The notes under the pieces are model-generated. The model was not told the origin of the DNA. It did no database searches and was given only the letters and a program-made list of their open reading frames with translations. This document shows, piece after piece, positions 44,041 through 53,907 of a stretch of DNA of 64,000 nucleotides. Positions within the stretch are counted from its first letter, which is position 1; the number at the start of each line of letters is the position of its first letter. A program made the position numbers and the translations under genes. Location: assembly GCA_964643295.1 (NCBI GenBank), contig CAZXSN010000006.1, positions 1-64,000 of the forward strand, given 5' to 3'. The stretch is from Merdiplasma sp964643295 (GTDB lineage: Bacteria; Bacillota; Clostridia; Lachnospirales; Lachnospiraceae).

Positions 44041-44334
44041 AAAAACTTATGAATGGAAAATTTGACTTTGTGTCTGTGATTATGCCATCCCCCATGGGTT
44101 TTGTCAAGGAAAAAGAAGATTTGCGAAACGCACTAATCCCCCATTTTCCGATAGGTTTCTTAACCCTGGCAGCTTTAAGGAAAGCTGGCGTCGGCTGACA
44201 AAACACTGCTCCCGCGCACGCGCCCGAAACAGGGAAAGGAAATGTACCGGGGCGGCAGAACCACTGTCCGGCATTCGTGCGGGACGGGGAAAAGAAGTCC
44301 TGGTTTTTCTCGGAGGGTGAGAGGAGAAATTATT
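44041..44334. other. Leader/intergenic region, no gene supported
   Basis: Nearly 300 bases between the IS605-type element and a possible small frame. No clear promoter was found for the exonuclease gene beyond it. Confidence 0.4.
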
Positions 44335-44640
44335 ATGCGCAGAAAACCGGTTTGGAAAAATTGGGACATGGTAGATTCAGAACGGCTTCTTAACGGCTGC
44401 GCACCGATGTTCCTGTCAGCCGGAAGGCCTTTAAGCGGCAGCCTCACTTTTCATCGGCGCCTTCGCTTACCCTTCAGAGAACCTAAGACCAAGGGCAGGG
44501 AAGCAACCCGGTCGGGGGATCTGCCCGAAAGTCTTCCCGGAATGCGGGCACACCTGCGGGCTTACCCCATAAGCGGAGAGAAGTTTCGCCCCCGAAACAG
44601 CCGTATGCAGCGAAACCATCCAACACGCCGGGGAAAATAA
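44335..44640 (+). CDS. Possible small Arg-rich protein, uncertain
   Basis: A 101-residue frame, MRRKPVWKNWDMVDSE at its start, preceded by GAGGAGAAATTATT, a good ribosome site. The second half becomes Arg/Pro-rich with no family features, more like untranslated leader. It ends 46 bases before the exonuclease gene. It may be a real short gene, a leader peptide or chance. Confidence 0.25.
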   Translation: MRRKPVWKNWDMVDSERLLNGCAPMFLSAGRPLSGSLTFHRRLRLPFREPKTKGREATRSGDLPESLPGMRAHLRAYPISGEKFRPRNSRMQRNHPTRRGK

Positions 44641-44686
44641 GGGAAATTCCCCGCTGCCCGGCAGAAAAAGAAAGGAGAGATCTTCT

Positions 44687-46405
44687 ATGGAATGGAGAAG
44701 CAGAAACTTCGCGTCCGTGCATGACGCGGTAAACGCCAACACTTTCGGACTGGCTGACGAATTTTTACATCCCCGCTCGGATTACGTGATTCCCAACGCG
44801 GAACCGATGGCGGCGCAGCTGAAACGGCTGGCGAAAAGCGGAACGCCGATCACCATCATCGGGGACTATGACACGGACGGTGTCTGCGCCTGCGCCGAAC
44901 TGTACCTGTCCTTAGTCTCCGCCGGAGCGAAGTACGTTTCTTTACGCCTTCCCAGAAGGATGAGTGAAGGGTACGGACTGAATAAAAAGATTGTGGAGGA
45001 AGTGCGGGAAGGGGCGATCGTGACCGTGGACAACGGAATCGCCGCCATCGATGCGGTATCGGAAGCCAGGAAAAAGGGGATTCCGGTCTACATCATCGAC
45101 CACCATCTGCCGGTCGTCGCAAACGGGCAGATCCGGCTTCCCGACGCGGATCTGATTGTGGATCCGAAAGTCCCGGATGAAATGATCTGCAAAAGCAGCA
45201 TAAACGGAACCCCTTATAGGGATTACTGCGGCGCCGGATTGGTCTGCCGGATCGCGGGGCTGTTAAGTTCCGACCCGGAGGTGCTGGCAAAAATATCCTC
45301 CCTGGCAGCGATCGCCACGATCGCGGACGTTGTCCCGCTGACCGGGGACAACCGCCTCCTTTACCAGGAAGGCATGTACCATATCGGAAGGGGAGAGGTA
45401 ACCGCGGGACTGCAGGCGGTGATCGATCTGACCAAAACCGGCAACATTCTAAACGAGTCGGATATCGGTTTTCAGATCGCCCCCATGTTAAACGCCCCGG
45501 GCAGGCTCTACGACGACGGCGCGGCCATCTCCTTAACTGCCGTGCTGACACAGGAGCCGTACATCGCCGCGGGATACGCGCAGAAGCTGGAAAAAATCAA
45601 CGAAGAGCGCAAGCTCCTGAAAGAAAATGCCGTGGACCGCGCCCTCTCGATCATGGAGGAAGAAAACCTGTACGGCAAAAATCCGATTGTGATTTTCGAT
45701 CCGCAGACTCCGGAGGGAATCGTGGGGCTGGTGGCCGGAGAACTCTCAGAGCAGTTCAACGCCTCCGCCTTTGTTCTGACGCAGAGCAGACATTTCCTGA
45801 AAGGATCCGCGAGATCTTCCGGAAGGGACAACGTCAAGGAAGCGCTGGATCAGGTAAATTCCCTGCGTCCTGACATCTTTCTGGGATACGGCGGCCACGC
45901 GCAGGCGGCAGGCGTGACTGTGCAGAAGGAAAAGCTGTCTTTGTTCACTTCCCTGATGCAGGAAGTTATGACTCCCTGGGTGGAGAAACCGGACGTTCTT
46001 TCCTTTGACATGGACATCTCCGCGGGAGAGATCGTAAAGACTGCCGAGGATCTGCAGTCCTACGTCCCGTTCGGCAATGGCAACCCTCCCATCGTCTTTT
46101 GTGTGCGAAACTTTAAGCTGGTGCCGGACAAAATGAACTTCTACCGGGAAATGAAGGGCAATTCCGTGAAACTTCGCGGAGCGAAGTGTGAGGCGGTCGG
46201 ATTTGATCTTTTAGACACTTACCGGAGTCTCAACTGCCCGACGCAGATGGATATGGTCTGCTCTTTAGGGTATCATTCGTTTCTCGGAAATGTCGGTGTG
46301 CAGGCCGAAATCCTGGACTTAAAGCTCCCCGAGCGCACCTTAGGTGTCTCCTCCGGCTTTCACCGTTCCATCGCCGATGCGTTAAAAACCTTCCGCTTAG
46401 GCTGA
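44687..46405 (+). CDS. RecJ-like single-strand DNA exonuclease (DHH family)
   Basis: A 572-residue protein. The metal motifs are GDYDTDGV (about 60), VTVDNGI (about 120) and IIDHHLP (the DHH block, about 137). The DHHA1 part has YGGHAQAAGV near 405. A C-terminal OB-like region (about 455-560) follows. RecJ degrades single-stranded DNA 5' to 3' in repair. This is one of the few plus-strand genes. Its surroundings are insertion remnants, so it is probably a mobile-element copy (such DHH genes are common in clostridial integrative elements) rather than the housekeeping recJ. The start follows AAAGGAGAGAT. Confidence 0.85.
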   Translation: MEWRSRNFASVHDAVNANTFGLADEFLHPRSDYVIPNAEPMAAQLKRLAKSGTPITIIGDYDTDGVCACAELYLSLVSAGAKYVSLRLPRRMSEGYGLNKKIVEEVREGAIVTVDNGIAAIDAVSEARKKGIPVYIIDHHLPVVANGQIRLPDADLIVDPKVPDEMICKSSINGTPYRDYCGAGLVCRIAGLLSSDPEVLAKISSLAAIATIADVVPLTGDNRLLYQEGMYHIGRGEVTAGLQAVIDLTKTGNILNESDIGFQIAPMLNAPGRLYDDGAAISLTAVLTQEPYIAAGYAQKLEKINEERKLLKENAVDRALSIMEEENLYGKNPIVIFDPQTPEGIVGLVAGELSEQFNASAFVLTQSRHFLKGSARSSGRDNVKEALDQVNSLRPDIFLGYGGHAQAAGVTVQKEKLSLFTSLMQEVMTPWVEKPDVLSFDMDISAGEIVKTAEDLQSYVPFGNGNPPIVFCVRNFKLVPDKMNFYREMKGNSVKLRGAKCEAVGFDLLDTYRSLNCPTQMDMVCSLGYHSFLGNVGVQAEILDLKLPERTLGVSSGFHRSIADALKTFRLG

Positions 46406-46413
46406 AAACTCCT

Positions 46414-46433
46414 GCCCGGCCATCCGGCCGGGC
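46414..46433 (+). terminator. Possible terminator of the RecJ-like gene
   Basis: GCCCGG/CCGGGC stem with a compact loop nine bases after the stop; only a weak T-run (GAATTT). Confidence 0.45.
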
Positions 46434-46519
46434 GAATTTGGCCGAAAAGAGCCAACGAAAGACAGCAGCACATAAAATCCTGCTTTCACCCCCCTCCCCT
46501 TAAAGGAAGCTTCCTTTCA

Positions 46520-48440
46520 TTACCGAAACTGTAAGGTCACTGTTCGATGCCGCAGAAAATCTTCCAGTTCCTGATTCTGAATCAAAGCGGTGGTCGAGGC
46601 AGGGCTTACACTTCCCTGACCGCTCCAGGACATCCCCTTATTCCTCTGCCGGTTCGTCACCAGGCTGTCACGGTCCGCGGCGCGGTATCCCAGCCAAGGC
46701 CAAAGGGTGTAACCGCTAATGTACAGCCTTTCCTTTTCCCGCCAGCTCATGGTTTCCTCAATCGCGGCCGTGTCTTTGACATTCCGCTCTGGAAGACCCC
46801 AAATGTAACTGACCGCGTCATCGATAGTTCTCGCCCACAGCCGCATATTTTCTTCTTTAAGAATCCTGTCACTCTCCTCTTTCTTTCCCCTGACGGCCAG
46901 GGATAAAAGTTTCTGTGTCGTCTTTTCAAGATGATACCAGTCAAGACAAAGACGATAAGGAAGATAAGGGAAGCTCTTCGCTAAAGCATCCGAAACGGTC
47001 TGTGCGCCGTCGAAAAAGAAAATCAGAATCTTTCCGCGCAGCGATTTCGTTCAAAAGTCCGTTCACGATAAGAACCGCCAAAAGCTGCTTATACGCATTC
47101 TTCCCGCTCTCCGCGTAGATCTGGTAGAGTGCTGTCCGCTTTGAATCCTGACAACCTTATTTTTCACCTATTCCTTCGAATCTGTCGCCCCGTCTTTCCC
47201 AGGTAAATCTTCTTCCGCCCGATTTTCTTTCCGGCGGGAACACCAACTTCTTCGATATAAATAGATACCGCGTGTCTGGCATCCTCCTTCGCCGGCGCAA
47301 AGGTTTCCGGATCAAATCCGTACCCGATCAGAATCTCATCCGCGGCAGCCAGCTTTTGGGAGGATATCCTCCCCTGTACCGGCAATATAGTCGGAAACCG
47401 TATTTTTACATACCCCGTCCTTCTCCGGGCGGTGCTGCAGACGATTGACAGACTGCGCCGCCTGCTCATAGGACATGGCCGACAGGCAAAAGTAAGCACT
47501 TCTTCCTGGCCAATGCTTAAGATACACTCTTTGGGTTTCAATCCGGCAGCGACGGTATCCGGATGAGCAGTCTGCCAGGTTCCGTGTTCATCTCACGGGG
47601 ATGACTGGAAAAATGAAGTCTCTTCCTATCCGTGCTCTTCTGAGAGCGAGTTGAAGAAATCCTCCGTCACCGCTCCCAGAGCTTTCTTAAAGGCGCCTGT
47701 CTGGGCTTTTTCATGCTGATCAAAGTCTCCGCGGAATTCCTCGAGGGCAGCCCCATGGAATGAATCCGCTCCAGGAAACCATTCCTCGCTGCGCTTCGCA
47801 GCCTGTGCCGCAGCTGTTCCATCCCTGCGAACGATCCGGATAGTGACTTCCAGGCCATAAGAATCGTCCCCGCTGTCCTTCCCAGCCAAAGACTCCGTTC
47901 GATCCTCCAAAAGGTGAGCCAAAGCAGCTGGCACCTCCTCCGGGATGTCCTTTTCTGACTGCGGCCTGGAACCATCCGCGGCCTGAGAAGAATCCATTTC
48001 CGGCGAAGAAGTCTCTTTCCTGCCCGGCCTTTGATCCATGAGGCAGATTCCCTCAGCCTGGAGATATCTGTGGACCACATATTGGGTCACTCCCAAAGTT
48101 TCCGCCAGGAGTCGCCTTGTCCAATACTTTTCTCCTTCCGGAGGATCTGATTGGAGCACTGCCAGCAGCTTTTCCCGAAATGGCTCCCCGTACTTGCTGC
48201 ACGAGTGCTCCCGCGGCCTATTTTTAAGGCCCTCGACGCCCTCCTGAAAAAAATTTTCTTCCATTTGCTCACCGTGCCTTCGCTTTTGTGAAACCTCCCG
48301 GCAACGCTTTTGCGTTTTTCTCCCGCAATGCAGGCAAGAACCATAGAAGCGCGTACCGCCAGGCGCGGATTTGATGATTACAGCGTCAAAAGCCTGAGCC
48401 CACGGTATACAAAGCATGCCGGTGGGTGAAAAGGCTTATT
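46520..48440 (-). pseudogene. Ruined transposase with IS630-like HTH and DDE-type C-terminus
   Basis: Reading from 48440 leftward, one frame gives GRFHKSEGTVSKWKKIF. The next frame (from about 48250) continues FQEGVEGLKNRPREHSCSKY, a helix-turn-helix run of IS630 style, then a linker ending in a stop at 47626. Further frames (47541-47164) carry SIYIEEVGV. A last one (about 47020-46520) carries FDGAQTVSDAL, LCLDWYHLEK and MSWSGQGSVS, catalytic-domain motifs of one transposase family I recall but cannot name with certainty. At least four frame changes are needed, so the gene is dead. It lies opposite to and between two plus-strand genes. Confidence 0.55.
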
Positions 48441-48687
48441 GACGCGCCCCAACAGACGTAAGAAGTGGGGGCTGTGTGCTTGGGCACATGTTTAACCGAC
48501 CATAAGCGGAGCTTAAGACGGGGCCCCAGAATTTAAGAATGTTGAGCAGGATTGTGGAAGCTGCGAAGCAGCGGAACAATCCGTAATCACCTTTTGACGC
48601 CTGAATCATTTGATGAATCGTCTGCCCTGCCTGAAGCTGTTCCAGTTCCCTCTGGAAATACTCAATTGACTTTGTTTCGTGAACCAT
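48436..48687 (-). CDS. Small uncharacterised protein or element fragment
   Basis: An 83-residue frame from ATG 48687 with AGGAGG upstream. The first 40 residues look like a helical cytoplasmic domain (SIEYFQRELEQLQAGQTIHQ). The last 40 (GPVLSSAYGRLN onward) look like readthrough into element end sequence. It sits just upstream of the transposase pseudogene. It may be an accessory gene of that element, now truncated. Confidence 0.3.
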   Translation of the reverse strand: MVHETKSIEYFQRELEQLQAGQTIHQMIQASKGDYGLFRCFAASTILLNILKFWGPVLSSAYGRLNMCPSTQPPLLTSVGARQ

Positions 48688-49074
48688 ATCACTGCCTCCT
48701 GCCAGTTTCTTCTTTTGCAGAATGCCATAACAGATGGGGAAAAGCAATCGAAAGAAAAGTCATGCGGATTCTTTCTCCTGCTGCTTTCCGTGTGTTTTTC
48801 AGTTCCGCTTGAAAAATATGTTCTGAACATATGTTCCATACTCATCCCACGCGGTCTGAAAAAAACCTGCAAACAGATGAAATTTTTTTCAGAAATCTGA
48901 CATACTGTATATAGAGCACGTTTTCGGTCCTGCGTTAGACATCGGTTTCGTGAGGGAGATTCTCAAGCTCAGAAAGACGCCGGACGCGTCAGACGGAAGC
49001 GGCTCACCAACAAAGCGGCGGTGAAACAGGCGCATCCTTAAGCCGCCCAGCATAAAACGAAAGGAGAGATACGT
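48688..49074. other. Intergenic region
   Basis: Nearly 390 bases, AT-rich at 48780-48920, where the plus-strand promoter for the next gene may lie (a CTGTATATAG element near 48904). No other feature was seen. Confidence 0.4.
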
Positions 49075-50592
49075 ATGTACGACAAGGAACTGGCTGAAAA
49101 AAACGGGATTCCCGGGGCGATCGAAGAAGCGGCGCGGAATGTGGGAGAAACCTTCCAGGATCCGCGGCCCGCGTATTCGAATCCGGCTGTCTCCCGGAAC
49201 GATGACGCTTTGCGTAAGGAGGTATGCATGAGCGAACTGTACAGGACGTTTTGGCCGAAACTGCAGGCCGAAGCCCTCGAGGCCGCGGCGAAAAAAACTC
49301 CCGGGAAACTGCTTGCAGGCTTAAAAGGCTGCCGGAAGATCAAACTCACCCTGCTTAACCGGCTGGGAGAACTCGATGTGAGCGGGCCGCAGATGTCGGC
49401 TGTCCTCTATCTGGCAAGAAACCAGAACATTTCCGGTCACACCTGCACGAACGCCCATATCCTGTGCGGCGCCATTCACTGCAGTCTTTCCACCTTCCCG
49501 GATCTCATGCGGTGGCTGATGGACCATGAGATCATCACCGCCTTCAAGAGCGCGGGTTCCGTCCGCGACGAGGACGCGATCTGGTACGTGCAGCTGAACG
49601 GCAATAATTTCATCACCGGATATTCAGGAGAAAACCACTATGTATCACTCGCGCCGGAAATCTTCGCCTCCGCTAGCTTCATGGCAATGGATCCGGTCGA
49701 AAAGTATATCGTGCTGAAGGTCTTCTACGAGAACGCTCCGGAACGTGGCACTACCACAGAAGAGTGGAACGATTTCTACGCACGCTATCACAACGTGACC
49801 CCGATCTTCTATCACTATCTGATCGAGGACTGCGTGAGGTGGAGCGGAAAATCCCGCGAATTCTGTGAAAAGGCCTACCAGACAATCCAGGAGCGCTGGA
49901 ATATCATCCGCACGGAAAGGCCTGTAAACCTCAGCCCCCGCGGAATGTGGGACAGGGAAGATCTCTTCGCGGATATCCCGATTGAGGATGCCATAATCAG
50001 GCATTCGGACGGCTTCACGTACCTGACCAACCTGGTGCTGGCAGTGCTGGAGGAAGAGGGAATCCACCTCGCGAAACGCTTCTATGAGAACCGGGAGGCG
50101 TGCAATCCCGCGGATCTGATCTTACTGTACGCCAGGGAAGAACAGACCAGGCTGAAAGAAGTCTACAGGGGGATCCTGGGCGCTGATTTTAAGCGCGGGG
50201 AACTTTCCAGGGCTGAGGATAAGGAGCAGGCAATGCTTGAGATTTATCTCCTCGAGGAGCCTTTCCGCCGCTTTGTGTACGACAGCACCCATTACGCGGA
50301 CGAATTCGGCTTTGACTGTGAGAAGGGAACCTATTATCCGCTCCATAGACGTTTATCCCGCAGCACCCTTCTGACGTCGTGCCGTATGCTGCCAAGCTTT
50401 GCGATGCCGATCATTATGGATATCGCAGCATCCTACCGCTGCCTGGAGCTTTGGGCAGAGCGTATGGATATAAAGCTTGATGACGTAAATCTCCTCCATG
50501 CGCTTCAGGAGATGCTGGATATTGTACGCCATGGAACGTGCAGGAGGGGAAACCTGCCTGCGAAGATCCTGTATCGTAACCGCATGCGTTAA
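49075..50592 (+). CDS. Unrecognised 505-residue protein with possible two starts
   Basis: From ATG 49075 (AAAGGAGAGAT upstream, the same leader as the RecJ-like gene) the frame gives 505 residues. A second ATG in frame at 49228 has a perfect AAGGAGGT site, giving 454 residues. The first half after it (about residues 95-170 of the long form) looks like a winged helix: DVSGPQMSAVLYLARNQNIS, then DLMRWLMDHEIITAF. The rest is helical and rich in Glu, Tyr and Trp. There is no signal peptide or TM. It may be a DNA-binding replication or control protein of a mobile element; this is inference from context. No family is recognised. Confidence 0.7.
   Translation: MYDKELAEKNGIPGAIEEAARNVGETFQDPRPAYSNPAVSRNDDALRKEVCMSELYRTFWPKLQAEALEAAAKKTPGKLLAGLKGCRKIKLTLLNRLGELDVSGPQMSAVLYLARNQNISGHTCTNAHILCGAIHCSLSTFPDLMRWLMDHEIITAFKSAGSVRDEDAIWYVQLNGNNFITGYSGENHYVSLAPEIFASASFMAMDPVEKYIVLKVFYENAPERGTTTEEWNDFYARYHNVTPIFYHYLIEDCVRWSGKSREFCEKAYQTIQERWNIIRTERPVNLSPRGMWDREDLFADIPIEDAIIRHSDGFTYLTNLVLAVLEEEGIHLAKRFYENREACNPADLILLYAREEQTRLKEVYRGILGADFKRGELSRAEDKEQAMLEIYLLEEPFRRFVYDSTHYADEFGFDCEKGTYYPLHRRLSRSTLLTSCRMLPSFAMPIIMDIAASYRCLELWAERMDIKLDDVNLLHALQEMLDIVRHGTCRRGNLPAKILYRNRMR
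49210..49230 (+). promoter_or_regulatory. Internal Shine-Dalgarno and start in the 505-residue gene
   Basis: AAGGAGGT six bases before ATG 49228. It could start a shorter product or be the real start of the gene. Confidence 0.55.
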
Positions 50593-50721
50593 AAGACGGG
50601 AAAGCCGTTTGACTCCCTTGGCATTTTTCGAAGAAACTGGCCAAAAGACGCTGGATAGGTCATTAAAGTCCCTCTGTTCCTGAAAAGTATCTTAAGAGAC
50701 CTCCAAAGATCCTTTAAAAAA

Positions 50722-50749
50722 CCTGCTCTAGGGCAGGCTTATTTTTTTT
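50722..50749 (+). terminator. Terminator of the 505-residue gene
   Basis: CCTGC/GCAGG stem followed after a short CTTA by eight T. Confidence 0.8.
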
Positions 50750-51001
50750 GACCATTTCGGGCTGTCCTCCCCGGTTTCTTAAAGATCGTTTTCCCAGAAT
50801 AAGTGTTCGTTTATCAAACAAATACAAAACTTCCCTGCTTTAAGAACTGCGCCTTCGCCGCTGCCAAACCCGTTTGCCCTCCTTGAAGCCATTCCCTGTT
50901 TCTGCTCCCCGGGCATTCCTAATCAATGACCAGACCAAACAGACAGGGGCACCGCCGTATCCTTGCGCAACGATGCCCCTGTCCTTTTGCTGTTCGTATG
51001 C
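50750..51001. other. Intergenic region, no gene seen
   Basis: Marks the return from the island to the minus-strand rpiB/liv group. A GC-balanced hairpin (CAGGGGCACC...GGTGCCCCTG-like, about 50941-50985) lies just beyond the rpiB stop and may end the rpiB message. Confidence 0.4.
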
Positions 51002-51481
51002 TCACGCTTTGGAAGTCTCGCTCGCCTTTAACTCCTGCGTAGCCTCCACCTCCATGATCATATCCACCCTCGTCTGATGACGGCCTCCTAAGAATTCCGC
51101 GTTCAGCCATTCATCCACAATCATCTTGGCCATCTCGATGCCGATCACACGGGCGCCGAAAGCGATGATGTTCGTATCATTGTGTTCTTTGGACAGTTTC
51201 GCGGAATACGGCTCACTGCAGACACAGGCGCGGATGCCCTTCACTTTGTTGGCCGTCAGGGAGATTCCTACGCCGGTTCCGCAGATCAGGATTCCGCCGT
51301 CCACTTCCCCGTTCGCCACCATCTTTGCCACCCTGTAGCCGCTGACCGGATAATGGAAGCTCTCCGTGCTGTCCGTTCCCACGTTGATGACTTCGTAGCC
51401 TTTCTCTTCCAGATACTGCTGCAGTTCCCGCTTCATCTCGACCGCCACATGATCATTGCCGATCGCCAGTTTTTTCATCAT
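51002..51481 (-). CDS. rpiB: Ribose-5-phosphate isomerase B (RpiB/LacA family)
   Basis: A 159-residue sugar-phosphate isomerase that interconverts ribose- and ribulose-5-phosphate. The active-site Cys67 is in LICGTGVGIS, with GNDH (about 8-11) and NDTNIIAFGARVIG (about 107-120) for substrate binding, and a His in GGRHQTR. Length is normal for RpiB; the LacA subunit of galactose-6-phosphate isomerase has a similar fold and cannot be fully excluded. It begins with two adjacent ATG; GAGG lies upstream of both. Confidence 0.85.
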   Translation of the reverse strand: MMKKLAIGNDHVAVEMKRELQQYLEEKGYEVINVGTDSTESFHYPVSGYRVAKMVANGEVDGGILICGTGVGISLTANKVKGIRACVCSEPYSAKLSKEHNDTNIIAFGARVIGIEMAKMIVDEWLNAEFLGGRHQTRVDMIMEVEATQELKASETSKA

Positions 51482-51742
51482 CTTCCCCAGCTCCTCATTC
51501 GCCTTGTGTTTTCCTCCCGATGCAGGAAGGGTTTCTCTGCTTTTTCAGGTTTTCCGATATTCTGTTCTTTTGTTCTTTCGGTCTTCCGTTTTTCGGATTC
51601 GTGCCTGAAAGTCTTCCTGTTTCTCTGACTTTTAGGACCTTTGTTTTCTTCCTTCTGCGGGCTCTTTTCACTCACCGTTAAGTAATCCCGCCCGTTTTGG
51701 CAGGCGCACAAAGCCGAAAGCAGGCAGCCTTTTTCACCGGAT

Positions 51743-52375
51743 TTAACAGGAGTCCGCTCCAAAGCGGATGCGGATATAGGCCTTGATCGCCTCCACACAG
51801 CCTTCAAAGCCCAGACGCTCACTGTTTAGGCACAGGTCATAGTTCTTCGCATCATTCCACACCTGCCCGGTGTAGTAGTGATAATAATCCGCCCGGTATT
51901 TATCCGTCTTCTGAATGAATTTCTCGACATCCTTCCCGGTGCGGGCGCCGCGCTCAATCGCCTGCTTTAGGCAGTATTCCGGACCGGCATGCACAAACAC
52001 GCTGACAAGGTACGGATTCCCTTTCAGAATATAGTCGGCGCAGCGGCCGATGATCACGCAGGACTCCGTCTCCGCCAGCCCTTTGATGATCTTCGCCTGA
52101 TAATTGAACAGATTCTGATTGGAGATAAAATTCTCGCTCTCCGGCGGAATCAGCTCTCCCTTGTACTCCCGGCGCATGATGCCAAACAGCGTGGTGTTTT
52201 TCAGCTTTTCGTCCACCTGGTTAAACAGCGCCTCGCTGATGCCGCTGTCCTCGGATGCCAGACGCAGAATCTCCCGGTTATACGCCCGGATACCGAGATC
52301 TTTCGCCAGCATTTCCCCAATGGTCTTGCCGCCGCTGCCGTACTGCCTGGCGATCGTCACTACGATATTGCCCAT
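51743..52375 (-). CDS. Cytidylate-kinase-like P-loop protein
   Basis: A 210-residue protein. The P-loop is GSGGKTIG near residue 14, preceded by ITIARQYGSG. The family marker IIGRCADYIL lies near 108 and a lid region is rich in Arg and Tyr (KYRADYYHYYTG). This is the cytidylate-kinase-like (AAA_26-type) family, common in gut Clostridia, distinct from true Cmk; the substrate is unknown. It lies between rpiB and livF and has a good start (GAGGAGGG). Confidence 0.85.
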   Translation of the reverse strand: MGNIVVTIARQYGSGGKTIGEMLAKDLGIRAYNREILRLASEDSGISEALFNQVDEKLKNTTLFGIMRREYKGELIPPESENFISNQNLFNYQAKIIKGLAETESCVIIGRCADYILKGNPYLVSVFVHAGPEYCLKQAIERGARTGKDVEKFIQKTDKYRADYYHYYTGQVWNDAKNYDLCLNSERLGFEGCVEAIKAYIRIRFGADSC

Positions 52376-52422
52376 AAGAACCCTCCTCTCTCCTTCTTAT
52401 TCCCCCGGTTATGCTTCTTCGT

Positions 52423-53133
52423 TTACTCCCCCAGATACGCTTTCTTGATCGAAGCGTCGTTCAGCAGTTTCTCTGCGTCTCCGCTCATCACGATCTTTCC
52501 GGTCTCCAATACGTAGGCCCGGTCGGCGATGGATAAAGCCTTCTTCGCGTTTTGTTCCACTAAAAGGACGGTGGTTCCCCCGGCGTTTACGCTCTGAATG
52601 ATATCAAAGATCTCGTTTACCAGAATCGGGGAAAGCCCCATCGACGGCTCATCCATGAGAATGATGCGCGGTTTGGACATTAAAGCCCGGCCCATAGCCA
52701 GCATCTGCTGCTCGCCGCCGGATAAGGTCCCCGCGATCTGATTGCGCCGCTCCTGCAGACGGGGAAAGCGTTTGTAGACAGCCTCCAGGCTCTCCTCCAC
52801 CTCATCCTTGTCCTTCCTCGTATACGCCCCCATGCGCAGATTCTGGTACACGGTCAGCTGGGCGAACACCCGCCGCCCCTCCGGCACATGCGCCATTCCC
52901 AGCTTCACGATCCTGTGCGCCGGGATTTTGGTAATCTCCTTCCCCTCAAAAAGCACACTGCCCTTCTTCGGGGTAAGCAGTCCGGTAATCGTATGGAGAA
53001 TAGTTGTCTTTCCGGCGCCGTTGGCTCCGATCAGGGCAATGATCTCTCCCTGGTTCACCTCAAAGGAAACCCCTTTGATCGCCTGGATTACACCGTAGTA
53101 TACCTCCAGGTCCTTGATTTCCAGCATCGCCAT
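52423..53133 (-). CDS. livF: Branched-chain amino acid ABC transporter ATPase
   Basis: A 236-residue ATPase with Walker A GANGAGKTT (about 36), signature LSGGEQQMLAMGRAL (about 138) and Walker B IILMDEPSMGLSP (about 157). MGLSP is the LivF marker. It pairs with LivG, whose gene is 11 bases upstream. Last gene of the liv operon; the start follows GGGGATAGG. Confidence 0.93.
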   Translation of the reverse strand: MAMLEIKDLEVYYGVIQAIKGVSFEVNQGEIIALIGANGAGKTTILHTITGLLTPKKGSVLFEGKEITKIPAHRIVKLGMAHVPEGRRVFAQLTVYQNLRMGAYTRKDKDEVEESLEAVYKRFPRLQERRNQIAGTLSGGEQQMLAMGRALMSKPRIILMDEPSMGLSPILVNEIFDIIQSVNAGGTTVLLVEQNAKKALSIADRAYVLETGKIVMSGDAEKLLNDASIKKAYLGE

Positions 53134-53144
53134 GTCCTATCCCC

Positions 53145-53906
53145 CTATTCTCCCAGATACGCCGTGATCACCTGCGGATTGCTTAAAACCTTCGCTGTTT
53201 TTCCCTGACAGAGCACCTCGCCGAAATTCAGGACGGTCAGTTCCTCACAGATCCCGGCTACCAGCTTCATATCGTGCTCAATCAGCAGAATCGTCATCTG
53301 AAAATGATCGCGCACAAAGTGGATCGTCTCCATCAGTTCCTCCGTCTCGTGCGGATTCATGCCGGCCGCGGGTTCATCCAGAAGCAGAAGCTTCGGATCA
53401 GTCGCCATCGCCCGGGCGATCTCCAGCTTGCGCTGCTTGCCGTAGGGCAGATTGGCGGCTAAAGCGTCCGCTTCCCCGTCAAGACCAAACACATGCAGAA
53501 GCTCCATCGCCCGCTCATCCATCGCCTTCTCTGTTTTGCGGTAGGAGGGAAGACGGAAAATCCCCGCCAGCGTGGAATACCGAAACTCGTTGTGCAGCCC
53601 CGCCTTGACGTTATCGAGCACCGACATGGCCTTAAAAAGCCGGATGTTCTGAAACGTCCGCGCAATGCCGTCCTTGTTGATCTCGATGGTCGGCTTGCCG
53701 GTGATATCCTCGCCGTCTAAAAGTACAACTCCCTCGTCCGGTTTGTACACGCCGGTCAGCAGGTTAAAGACCGTCGTCTTGCCCGCGCCGTTCGGGCCGA
53801 TCAGCCCGTAGAGCTCTCCCTTTTCCACTTTCAGGTCAAATGCGTTCACCGCCCGCAGGCCGCCGAAAGAAATGCCCAGATTCCGGACCTCCAGCATCAG
53901 AGCCAT
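53145..53906 (-). CDS. livG: Branched-chain amino acid ABC transporter ATPase
   Basis: A 253-residue ATPase with Walker A GPNGAGKTT (about 38). The LivG marker GIARTFQNIRLF (about 81-92) is followed by a family insert (LPSYRKTEKAMDERA). Walker B is LLLLDEPAAGMNPHE (about 170). One base separates it from livM. Confidence 0.93.
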   Translation of the reverse strand: MALMLEVRNLGISFGGLRAVNAFDLKVEKGELYGLIGPNGAGKTTVFNLLTGVYKPDEGVVLLDGEDITGKPTIEINKDGIARTFQNIRLFKAMSVLDNVKAGLHNEFRYSTLAGIFRLPSYRKTEKAMDERAMELLHVFGLDGEADALAANLPYGKQRKLEIARAMATDPKLLLLDEPAAGMNPHETEELMETIHFVRDHFQMTILLIEHDMKLVAGICEELTVLNFGEVLCQGKTAKVLSNPQVITAYLGE

Positions 53907-53907
53907 C

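Noticed and set aside
44242..44640. Longer 132-codon plus-strand frame before the RecJ-like gene
   Set aside because: The upstream ATG has no good ribosome site; only the shorter frame from 44335 is kept, at low confidence.
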